DNA of 64,000 nucleotides, taken from positions 2,914,001 through 2,978,000 of the forward strand of contig JAUKUA010000001.1 in the NCBI GenBank assembly GCA_030549175.1, in the 5' to 3' direction. Position numbers and translations under genes: made by a program. Under the pieces are notes generated by a model, which saw only the letters and a program-made list of their open reading frames with translations, made no database searches and had not been told where the DNA came from. Of the stretch, positions 1-9,938 are shown piece by piece. Position 1 is the stretch's first letter, and each line of letters starts with the position of its first letter. This DNA comes from Lasiosphaeris hirsuta (lineage: Eukaryota > Ascomycota > Sordariomycetes > Sordariales > Lasiosphaeriaceae).

Positions 1-2494
1 GCAGTCAGGCCATTGACGGCATCCTGGGCGCCCAGAATTAACCCTCCGAAGTCGACCTGTCCAGGAGATACAAACAAGAACGGGTCCTTGCTAACAACTG
101 TCCGGGAAAGAGAAATCGGTACGGATGTCGAGTATCCCGCGAGAATGTTTGTGGTGAAAAGCGTGAGAAAGCCCTCGGGCCCAGGGATGACTGTTCCCTA
201 GCTCGTATTCTCTACGGCTGCAAGTGCATCTTTGGTGATATTCCAAGACACCGGGAAGCTAAAAGTTACGCCTGCCGCCACCACCCCGATAGGTAACGTT
301 GAGTTGTCACATTTGAACCGGGGGCTGGCGGTGGCACAACCGTTAATTTTGGAAATAACGATTCTTGCTGTGCATGAGATAGTCGTAGTTCCGCTTGACC
401 CGGTCTGAACGATTCCGAAGTCCACCGGGTCGCTACATGTCAGGGGTAAATTAACTGGTGCCCCTAGACATATGATTTTGTTGCTCGCTGTGACGAAACC
501 CCGCCCATCGCCGAAGACTGGGCGTTGGAAGTTGTTGATCCCAGGGGTGGCTGGTAAGTCGATCGGCTGAAGAACGCCGTTGGCATCAGGAACGGCCTGG
601 AAGGCCCGTAGCCCAGTGTTGACATCCGTGATCCACAACTAAGATGGTAGCATGTTAGCAAAACATACTTGGTGTCGTGGATGGTCCAAAATTAGCAACT
701 TACGACAGTGCCCGGCTGCCCTTTGTTGGTGGTAACTGTAGGTTGCCCAACACCAACTCGACCAGCAGAAAGACTTGGCGTTTTGCCAGCCAATGTAAAA
801 AACGGCGCCCCAGATTCATCCGTTCCAAACTTGTAGGCGAACGTAGCGTCACCGACAGGAGTGAAGTAGAAATACCCACCTTCTAATGGGTAACTACCTG
901 CCCCCCCCCCCCCCCCCCCCAAACACTGCATTTGACGCGGTGATGGTCTGAATTACCCCGCCGGTACCTCCACTCCCCTGTTTGAAGCCGCCAAGGTTTT
1001 CGGCGTTCATGAGATAAACCTTGGAGTTCTTCCCAACCGTCACTGCGATTCGACTAACTGTGGCTGCCTTGAAGGTGGAGCTGTCAAGCAAGCAACCCCC
1101 CCGAGGAACCAAGGTCTCTATTGCCAGCATCCATATTCACATAGTATACGGTTCGAAGTAATCGGTGAGTCCAATCTTTCCGGCCGAGGAGAGGGAGAAG
1201 TTGATGACACACTCGTCCAAAGTACTCAAAGGCAACCTGCCACTCGCGGGGATGTCCCCATTGGCGTGCCCTTGGCCGTTTCTTTGTCAAGGATGTAAGT
1301 TGGGAATGATGGTGGATAGCAGAAATAAGGGCGGGGCTTACCTAGTAACAGCAAAGAATCGGGAGCCGTCAACTGCGAGACCCATACCACTCTACTAGAT
1401 TCCGGCCTTGCCTCCCTTCTCCACGAGAAGATCTAAAGGTTGGGAAATTGGAGCACCCTGTGAAGATTCCATAGCAAATAGGCTGTCTTATCTCAATAGG
1501 CTCAAATTTTCAAAACAGGGTACCTAACTTACCTGACAACACCAACACCCAACACCAGGTGCTTTGCTGATAGCTGCGACATATCCAGTATAATTGAACA
1601 GGTCGCAATGACCACCAAACGCAACTAGGATCACGCCGTTTTGTGATGCCAACACAAGCAGGTCGCTGAAGAACAGCTCCTCCTATAAAGTATCTTGAAA
1701 GGTTGTTATCCGCACGGTTGCCATCCATCATAATCGGGAATCCAGGAACATCTTGAAGTGCTGGGAGCTGCAGAGCGTACATCTGATAAGTTCCTTTTTT
1801 AAGTGAGCGAATGACCCGAATTTCGACGCTACTATCTTATTTACCATTTGCGAGACCGCCTGATGGAGCCCCTATACATGTCGTCAGTATGCCTCCACAC
1901 TAGATTTAGTTGGCAATGCCCTTACCTCCTCTATAAGCCTTGGCGAACATATAACTGCGAGGATCGTCAGAACCTGCTCAGAGTTCAGGACGGCCGCTTG
2001 AGATGGTAACTCACATAATATTTGTTGCAGGATCAATGATGGGAGTGCCCGTAACGCCGATAAAGTTCGGGATATCGGCACATCCAAGATCGGATCGTAA
2101 AGAGGGGGGCGTCAGTTGGCGTGATGCCAACAAGGTGCCATTTTTGGCGCTATGTATCCGCACATTGTTCATGTTGGACGCCGTGATGACCATCTCGGCG
2201 CCATCCATGGTGTTTACCAGCGGTTTGGCGAACCAGTTCTCTTGACCATTTGTCATTGTCTGCGACCAGAGGACACCAAAACTCGATGAACCCACGACGT
2301 TGGGGTCCATATTATGATTCGGCAGATAGCCGGACTGCGCTGGATCCTATACGTGGGACTTAGAGACGCAATCTTTCAAATGGACATGAATCTATCCTTA
2401 CGGCATCCTGAAGGGTGTCGGTCAAGGCGTATGAGCTGACGACTGCTGGCCACAGCGCGGCGGCCAGCCTCAACAACCCGAACATATTTTTCAT
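1..2494 (-). pseudogene. Secreted quinoprotein-like beta-propeller gene, disrupted, runs off left edge
   Basis: The reading starts at an ATG at 2494 with a signal-peptide-like segment (LLRLAAALWPAVVSSYA). It proceeds through several small exons separated by introns with GT-AG borders, for example a donor at about 2398 and another at about 2015. The translated pieces resemble fungal secreted proteins with PQQ-type beta-propeller repeats (VGKNSKVYLMNAENLGGFK, FGGHCDLFNYTG). A C-terminal part carries two VDFG segments, like the ASH/choice-of-anchor type of beta domain. The frame is broken by two consecutive TAG codons (1392-1397), a TAG at 198-200 with the frame open beyond it, and apparent frameshifts near 1660, near 1145, at a C7 run (1096-1102) and at a C20 run (901-920). 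The family is recalled from similar fungal proteins often labelled iron-transport oxidase, so the function is uncertain. The 3' end lies outside the window. Confidence 0.7.
901..920. repeat. C20 homopolymer inside the beta-propeller pseudogene
   Basis: There are exactly twenty C residues in a row. On the minus strand the sequence before the run reads SNAVFGG and after it AGSYPLEGGYFYF, but in a different frame. The run therefore shifts the frame of the disrupted gene, or its length is misread. Confidence 0.9.
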
Positions 2495-4536
2495 GTTCAC
2501 TTCAGAAGTCGAGATCTACCCAGTTCGATGAGCAGGCCGACGGTACCGGAAATGGTGCCGGAAGAGCGGGGCGTGACCTGTCGATCAACAAGATGGAAAG
2601 CAAGCCGCCACTGCATGTCGAAGGATGAGCAGGGCCCATTCTATATCTATCCGCTCTTTAATGCTTCCCAAATGGGCTAAGAAGACTGTCGACGGACCCC
2701 AATTGACAAGGGGTGGAGCAAAAGAATGCGAGCAATACATCCAGAACCGACCCGTGGCTCAACGCCTCCAAGAAAGCTCCCTCATAGTTTCGACGGTCTA
2801 GGCGCTCAGCTAAGACAGAGTGAGCGAGTAAACAACGAAAATAAGATGTCTTTCAGAGGTGGGCAGTCGGGGTATCAGTCGTCCGTAGCAATAAGTTTGA
2901 GTTCACGTCTCTTGTAGTGAAGGAGCGAAATGGCGGGAGGCTGCAGTATTATCGGACACGCCCCGGGTCGTCTCGCTGATCGATCTTGTCCTGCATGGCC
3001 CGAGTCCAGGTTCGCAGCGAACATGATTGGAGGGGGGGGGGGGGCCTGAGCGCAGGCAGACTCTCCCCGCCCCTGCGAGCCATCTTGGCATCGCGAGTTC
3101 CAAGGAATGGTGGGGGGATCCATCTGAACATGGGGCGGGAGAGCAGCGCATGAGAAACGCGGCATCCTCAACCCGGATTGGTGATCTCTCACCCCCAATT
3201 CCCATCTCTCTGGAAACCCGATGGGCCAAATTGCGGGTGGAGGGGAACAAACACACCCTTCAGCCTGCAATACCCTCGAGCCTAGAACGCGACGAAGCCG
3301 ATCGATCAGTCATCATGTCGTGGTAAGGGTTCTAGCGCTTGCATTCGGAGCAATGAGCGCTATGGCGTAATCTGAAAACAAAAAGCGGAAGCAAGCAAGG
3401 GATGAATTATGTTGCTAGCTGAGACTGGCGTCAAGACGTCGGCCATGCTGCGCACTCGTTTTGAATACCTAAGGCACGAGCTGGATCCCGCCAGTTTGCC
3501 GATGGCCCAATCATTCAATCGATACCCCCCGCCGCCCTGTCTGCTACAACGTTGACAGGTGACAGGTTCGCGCAGGTTCCCTCCACATGGAACATCACCG
3601 GTTCGCACCTGCACTGTCGGGCAGCTGGTGATGAAAAACGGCGACGAGGATCAATTAAATATACCCCACCGGGCACTAAGGTAAATCTAGCGGCGTTTTT
3701 ATCTTCAGTTCAGCGAGCTACCCACCTGCCTTATTTGTTTTCCGCGGGGGGGGGGCCTTGATCCATTTCACTTGGGTTAGGTTGGGCGTGCTTGCGGGAG
3801 AAGTCCTTGGGTGTTTTAATTTCGGCTGACCGAAACCCGGCGGGTAATAACGGGCAGTCCGTCTTATTTGGGGTTGCAATCTTCTACTAGATTTTGATTC
3901 GGATTTTGTACTTTTCCTCTCCGAGCCTTGTTGCGGCAGCTTTTGTTCGGTGCGAGAAGTTGCTAATCGCTTAGAATAGTATCGATGTCTATACCCCGTC
4001 AGCCCCATCGAGCTAAGCATCAGATGACATGCATGCAGGTACCGATCGATTGCAGGGAACCACGGAGTCCAGAGTGGGAGGGGCGCCGAAGGAGAGCCTT
4101 GGCACTCAAACGTCCGTTGAATACACCCCTAGCTCATACCTAACAACCCAAAATACCTCGGGACTTTGGAGCGAAAAGCGAAAAGCAGCATGCTTGTTTA
4201 GACGAATTCAGGCCCCTGTCTGACGCGGATTGCTCATGGAATTACTTATCCCCTTTTCCCGGGGGAAACATGTTCCAACAATATCCCGTAGTAATAATGG
4301 GCGAGATCGCCCTAGAGCATGGCCCGAGTCCAAATACGCTCAAGGTAAGGTACGTGGTAGTTTGCCGTTCGGCATTGCCAATTACCATATCCTTCATTCT
4401 ATCATTGTATCGTTATTAAATCGCAAATACCGATGAACCTCGATGAGTAGCCGGTAAGAAAGAAAGCCCCGTCCCCCTTCGAGTGAAGCATCAAGAACAC
4501 CGTGACGCAAACCTAAGGTCGCATACCTAGACCGCA
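2495..4536. other. Intergenic, no gene recognised
   Basis: This is the region between the start of the broken propeller gene and the 3' end of the F-box gene. The short open frames on both strands overlap each other and carry no motif I know. It contains G-runs at 3032-3044 (G13) and 3746-3755 (G10). The promoter of the broken gene would lie at the left end and the F-box 3' UTR at the right end. Confidence 0.6.
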
Positions 4537-6186
4537 TCACTCTCCTTTGATCCCGTAACTTTTCACCCGACTGAAGAAGAAAGGCTTATCGTTTTTGAGC
4601 GCAAACTCAGCCCAGTCATCCGTCAGTCGGTTGTAGCTATAAAACCCTCTCCAAACTAACTTATTATTTCTCGTCGTACCGGATCCCTTGCCCGCTGAAC
4701 GAAGCCCTAAGTCCAGGCGGTAAATGTACTTGCTCACACCTTCGGTCTCCACCACAACATCGCCTTCAACCTCACTGACGGAAGCGTGCGGGTTGTCCCC
4801 AGCATGTGTCAGCCTCCATCTTCCCCGCAGTGCCGACTGCATCATGGTGCTCGGCAGATGCGGCGCGGCGCCGCCCGCGTGCAACGCAACCGCTTCGCGT
4901 GTCATGTGGTGCACCACGTCGGCGGGCTCGGCTGTCGTGAGGAGGCTGATGGCGCCGCCGTCGCGGAAGAAGCGTAAGTAGCGGTAGTAGGTAACAATGT
5001 GGACGGGTGAGTTCCAGGTGACTTGGTTGCTGCTGGCCTGGCCGGAACGCATGTAGTTGACGGTAGAAATATAGCACCCGTTGAAGCGGATACGTGGGCG
5101 GAGGCGGAACATGAGCTTCCAGCTGGAGTTGTACAGTGAGGGGTAGAAGGCGAGAGTACTGGTTGCACTCTCCTCAGCATGTTGCTGTGCTCGTTCTTCC
5201 AGGCTGAGGGGGAGCGGTGCATCGTCGCCTTCTCTTTCAATGAGTTCGCTGGCTTCGCGAAGGAGATCTTCCTCTGTGAGTGGCCCCCAGGATACATGGC
5301 ATTGCCAGTGGTAGTGCATACTGGCGAAGCCGAACTCGGGGCCGAGGCAGACGCGCCGCCAGATGCGGTCCTCGGTTGCCACGAGGTATGCAAAGCGCTT
5401 ACATACTTGGGACAACCGGACAAAGCCAGCTACGTCGAGGACAGCTACATCGCGCAATATGTGCACCAGAAGTTCTTCCGGGAGGGCGGCGATAGGACAG
5501 GGTGGCTCAGGCATTCCCTTCACCTCGGGTTCAGCAGGCAAAATGGCGAGCTCGGCAAAGCTGGCGATGAGTTCTTTTATCAACTGCGGCTGCTCCGTCT
5601 TCGCCGCAGCGGCTGTAACTGCCTTATGCCTACCGTTTGGACCCCCTTGGGCGGCTGGCTTGGAGGTTGGTTTTGGAAAGTGTTTATTTTTGTAGGATTG
5701 ATCAACGGCGTCATCCATCTGGAAAACAGTCTTAGCAGAATGACCCTGGTTTTCAGGGTATCTCGTTAAACTCACTCTGAACGCCTTCCGATACAACCTC
5801 AGGCTGTCTCCCAGCTTTCCGGCCGCCTCCGTTTCCACTGCCTTTTCGTAATGCTCGAGAGCCGAAACCGGCTCATCCGCGGACGATGCGTTTATCTCTT
5901 CCTTTCCCAGAGAAGCACTCTGCGCGGCGTGCAGTGGCGCGTCGAAGGCGCGTGGTTGAACATAGTCTTCGTCATAATGCTCTTGGATCACTGGCTTCTT
6001 CGCTGGAGGCGGCGGCGGTCTCCGAGGACCCTCAGTGATTCCGGTGGTTCTGGTAGCGCCCGTGGATGGGGTGCCCGCCGAATTATTTTGGGACGAGCTC
6101 GCAGCCGGCCGCCTTGCCCGCACCTCGGCCCTCCATTGCTCGCGGAAGGACTCGAGCTCGGGATTGGTCTCGTCTGCGGGGTTCAT
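4537..6186 (-). CDS. F-box protein, FBXO9/Hrt3/Pof7 type
   Basis: A single uninterrupted exon encodes 549 residues from ATG 6184-6186 to TGA. Residues 1-100 are disordered and Pro-rich (a PPPPP run near 57). Residues 109-138 form an amphipathic helical pair with the pattern of the TPR/MIT-like segment found in FBXO9. The F-box lies at 231-280 (LPEELLVHILRDVA, then LSQVCKRF and DRIWRRVC). The C-terminal half (about 340-549) has the beta-rich family region, with FNGCYIS, YYRYLRFFRDG and KLVWRGFYSYNRL. Such proteins are substrate receptors of SCF (Skp1-cullin-F-box) ubiquitin ligases. The yeast relative Hrt3 and human FBXO9 define the family; the substrate in this organism cannot be told. A perfect TGAGTCA lies about 390 bp upstream. 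Confidence 0.9.
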   Translation of the reverse strand: MNPADETNPELESFREQWRAEVRARRPAASSSQNNSAGTPSTGATRTTGITEGPRRPPPPPAKKPVIQEHYDEDYVQPRAFDAPLHAAQSASLGKEEINASSADEPVSALEHYEKAVETEAAGKLGDSLRLYRKAFRVSLTRYPENQGHSAKTVFQMDDAVDQSYKNKHFPKPTSKPAAQGGPNGRHKAVTAAAAKTEQPQLIKELIASFAELAILPAEPEVKGMPEPPCPIAALPEELLVHILRDVAVLDVAGFVRLSQVCKRFAYLVATEDRIWRRVCLGPEFGFASMHYHWQCHVSWGPLTEEDLLREASELIEREGDDAPLPLSLEERAQQHAEESATSTLAFYPSLYNSSWKLMFRLRPRIRFNGCYISTVNYMRSGQASSNQVTWNSPVHIVTYYRYLRFFRDGGAISLLTTAEPADVVHHMTREAVALHAGGAAPHLPSTMMQSALRGRWRLTHAGDNPHASVSEVEGDVVVETEGVSKYIYRLDLGLRSAGKGSGTTRNNKLVWRGFYSYNRLTDDWAEFALKNDKPFFFSRVKSYGIKGE

Positions 6187-7014
6187 TGTGGCGATTGAGT
6201 TAGATAATGATGGGCGAGTTTCGGGCTACTGAGAGCGCATGAGATTGAAATATATCCTGTGGTATTATCATAGTATGGAAACTCCTAGGTTCGGCACAAT
6301 GACCCGTAGAAAGCCGAATGTGAGAATCTCTTTGCAGATGAAAGTGGCAAGTTGATGTCATCCGGCAACCGGACAACGATATTGATAAGAGATAAGATAT
6401 AGGCCAATAAGAAAAGGTTACATCAAACCCCAACCCTCGATATCAAATCGGGCATTGTCCTTCACGCCACCTGTGATCTCTCGACTCGAGTCATTCGGTA
6501 ATTATTTTTGGAGGTGAAGCTGTTCAACGCGCAAGGCCGTAGTCAGTTGTCACTGTCAGTTCTGGCTGTTCACTGAGTCATACACAATCGATGTGATATG
6601 TGTTAGACGCCGGGTAGTCATTGCCGCAAAGTAAATTTATTATTACAAACCAAAAAGTACACCGCTGTTTCCCATCCCTGTTATCTGTGTTTTACCTGTG
6701 GTATTCTCGAGAGCGAGATGAAGTAGGAAAAAAAAACAACCCGCTCGGTAAGTGAAATGAAGGCCCATATCCCAACTCCGTCCCTGATGCCGCGATACTA
6801 ATGGCAAGGTATGCTAAGTAAACCCTCGTACAACCACGGCCAACGCAACGCGCCCCACCCCCGTTCCCGTCCACAATCCAAACCACCCATCAACCAGCCG
6901 CAGGTCAGACCCGAGACTTAAGCCAACGCTCAAACCTCCATCCAACCCTCGTTAAAGATACGGCAAGTACAAGAATGCAATGCGACAAAGGAAAACGGCA
7001 GGGCCATCTTGAGC
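6187..7014. other. Intergenic between F-box promoter and zinc transporter 3' end
   Basis: No coding signal is seen. The left part (6187-6650) should hold the F-box gene promoter and 5' UTR, and the right part is the 3' flank of the zinc transporter. It is relatively AT-rich near 6630-6750. Confidence 0.6.
6574..6580. promoter_or_regulatory. TGAGTCA, possible CPC1/GCN4-type bZIP site
   Basis: This is a perfect palindromic 7-mer of the general amino-acid control element, about 390 bp upstream of the F-box start. A 7-mer is expected by chance several times in a 64-kb window, so function is only suggested. Confidence 0.25.
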
Positions 7015-8886
7015 TTAGTGATGCTCGTGCGATGACCCTTCGGAGTGATTGTGGCCGTGGCTATGATGACTGCTGCTGCCAGACCGGCTGCTTCCCGGCC
7101 TCGGCTTCGCCACGCAGCAACTTTGCGCTGTGCAGTCATCAACGCACTCGAGCAGGCACACGTCACCCACATCAGACGGGGCCGAACCATCAAGCCGCAG
7201 CGCCGCATCCTCCTGATAGCCACCAAATCCGCCATCAGGGCTACCGCCGGTCCAAAACTCGGGTTGTATGGTAGCGCTATGAATCCCGTAGGCGTGGAAG
7301 CACTTACGCGCACGCCGGGACAGCTCCATAAACTGCTCACCATTCTTTTCTGACACAGGGAATTTGACACGGACATGCATCGATGCGACGATAGTCGTGT
7401 CTGACAGTTGCCAAATGTGTACGTCGTGGCAGGCCTCAACCCCAGGAAGTGATTCTATATCTTGTTTGACGTCATCGGCGTTGATTCCGTTGGGTGTGGC
7501 CTGGAGCAGTACTTTTGACGTCGTAACAGTTAGGGGGATTGCGGAGCGTAGAATGATGAGAGTGATAAAAAGAGATACGGCCGGATCGGCGTAGAAACGG
7601 CCTTCCCACTCGGTCAACCAAATGATGAGCGCCGTAACGATAACTCCGACGTTACCGAGCGCGTCTCCGATGACGTGGAGAACCATTGCATTCATGCCCA
7701 TATCGCTGTGACCATGACCATGGCTCTTCCCATTCGATCCCTTTGGCCTGCTGTGGTTGTGCGAGTCGTGGATGCCGGAGTTGCGACGAGACCTTCTTGA
7801 GGTTGAGCGAGAGCCGTAAGTCCCCTTGGCGGACTGTCCGATGAGTAGCGGGGTATCCTCGACGGGCTCAGAATCGTGGAGTGTGGCGTGTTCGCCATCA
7901 TGGCTACCTTCGCTGCTGGATTCCTCCTCGGGGTGGGGCTGGCATGCTTCCATGATCTCCTGCCGGAAGCTAGCCGGATGGATGCTGATGTCGTCAATGC
8001 TAGTAAGACGACCATGTCTAGATCCGGTCGGTGTACGCCTATCCCTCCCCCTCGAACGTCCCGATGAGTGGCTAACACTCCACTCGGCTGGCTCAGAACG
8101 AGAACCCTCGTGATCAAATGAGATATGGCGCGGGGGTGTCTCGGGCCCACTTGAGGCAGTAAGTCTCGCAACGGCGACTTCCGGGAGAATATCAATTGCA
8201 CGGCCGTTTTCGTTTGCGGCGTCCCGCTGGCCCCTCGCGAAGCCGGCACGTCCCTCCTCGGCATCATCGACATCGTGTCCGTGGTCATGTCCATGGTCGT
8301 GTCCGCTCTCGCCATGCGCGTGGTCTCCCGAGCCATGGGAGTGACCGTGTCCATCCAATACCAAGAACCCGACCAAGTTCGAAGCAAGGCCGAGAGAGCC
8401 GACGATCAGGATGAGCTGAGGGTTTCCGATCTCGGGGGGGTCGAAAAATCTAGAAAGCGCTTCCAAAATAATCGACACGCAGAGGGCGATCAGAAACACG
8501 GCATTGAAGAAGGCGCCTAGAATCTCGGCGCGTTGCCACTGCGATAGCATCGTTAGCAAATCACCACTACCGTCCCTCTCTCTCGCTCAGGCGAGAAAAC
8601 TCACCCCGTAGGTGTACTGGACTGTTGTGGCTTTCTTTGCCACAGAAACCGCCCATAGTCCAACAGCCAGCGATATGACGTCGTTCAGCTAGATGGCGGG
8701 AGAAACGCGCGCGGTTAGCTACCACGTCAAACAGGGTCAGCATGCCCGTGAGCGGCTCACCATGTGGAAGGCATCTGCCATGAGAGCCAGCGAATGCACA
8801 GCGAAGCCGACAGATAGCTCGAGAATGAAGAATAAGATGTCGATGACCAGCATCACGGTGATGCGAGTGGACTTCGACCACGCCAT
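7015..8886 (-). CDS. Zinc/cobalt transporter of the cation diffusion facilitator family (Zrc1/Cot1 type)
   Basis: There are three exons: 8886-8761, 8688-8605 and 8538-7015, joined in phase 0, for 577 residues. I chose the start MAWSKSTRITV rather than the in-frame ATG further upstream because it matches the usual family N-terminus. There are six predicted membrane helices. The paired zinc-site HxxxD motifs are visible: H41-x3-D45 in TM2, spanning the first splice junction, and HVIGD in TM5. A His-rich cytoplasmic loop starts at about residue 132 with repeated GH/DH units. An unusually long disordered Ser/Arg loop follows (about 165-340), then the TM5-TM6 region and a C-terminal regulatory domain, ending in another His-rich tail (SSHHSHGHNH). 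By family knowledge the protein moves Zn2+ or Co2+ from the cytosol into the vacuole in exchange for protons and gives zinc tolerance. Confidence 0.93.
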
Positions 8887-9938
8887 CTCGGGGGACCTTG
8901 GCGCGCGTGCGCCTTGATCGGATCTAGAGGCCGAAGAATGATGGTACAAAAAAAAAATCTCAATCGCGCTACTCTGAAGGAAGTAGAGTTGTTTTTTTCC
9001 CGCTTGAACGAGAGATAGGAGGGGAGATTAAATGAAGATGGTGAAAAATAGAGGCGTTTGCGGCGTTGCGTACGGATACGGTACTTGAGTACCTCTGCCC
9101 GGTTGGATTGACGAAATTCGCACCCCCCCGCTCTTAGTTTTGCTGCACCGATAACACCGAGCTGGAAGGGGCTTGGCCCAGACGCGATTATGAAGAAATA
9201 TTTTACGAATAGGTTTTTCGGGACATACAAGCGCATTGGCACCGCGAAGAATGAAATCGAAGCGCAAAGCAAGACACCTGCCTGCAGGGAAACAAGCTTG
9301 ACCAAGCGGCAGCTTACTGGAGCTCAGCAATGCTCACCAAAGCATCACGCAGCTTGCGAAATCGGGATTAGGAACGAGACCCAGCAAGCATGACACGATG
9401 CTACTGCCCGCTGCGCTGCCGCTGTGTGTACCTATCCGTAGCTAGAGTTCTGGAGACGAACTGCTGCACGGCCCGCAGAAATTGCAGACGGGAGCGTCGC
9501 ACCAAATTCTATCCATCGCCTCGGTGACATCAGCCCATCCCCCTCCCTCCCTTATCAGATCCGCCTCTCTCCACATCCACTGCACCCTGAGCTCGCAAGC
9601 AACCTAAAACCGCCATTGGCCGTCGCACGGACTGCCAGGCCTCAGTGTACTTTTGAGGACCGGCCCGGAGGACCAACCGTCGTGTCTGCCGTTGTAGATA
9701 CCGCCCATCTCCACCGGCTTTCAACCCTTACTCCAACTCCGTGTAACAGCAATGTCATCGTCACACTCTTCTTCTCGCTTCACTTTAAATCTCATTCAAA
9801 GCGGCCAAACACTTGGCTCTTTGCTATTTCTTATGCTACCTATCTTGGAGGTTTGAAAACATAAACCAACAAGAAAAAGAAAAGAAGAAGAAGAAGAAAA
9901 AAAAAAAGGCGGACAATGCAAACGCTGTGTGCCGCTCT
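8887..9938. other. Intergenic: zinc transporter promoter side and ATP-grasp 3' flank
   Basis: No gene is recognised. An (A/AAG)-rich purine tract occupies 9871-9907, just downstream of the ATP-grasp remnant. The transporter promoter should lie in 8887-9400. Confidence 0.55.
9871..9907. repeat. Purine A/AAG microsatellite
   Basis: Low-complexity tract of AAG and A repeats ending in an A-run, about 30 bp 3' of the ATP-grasp remnant. Confidence 0.85.
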
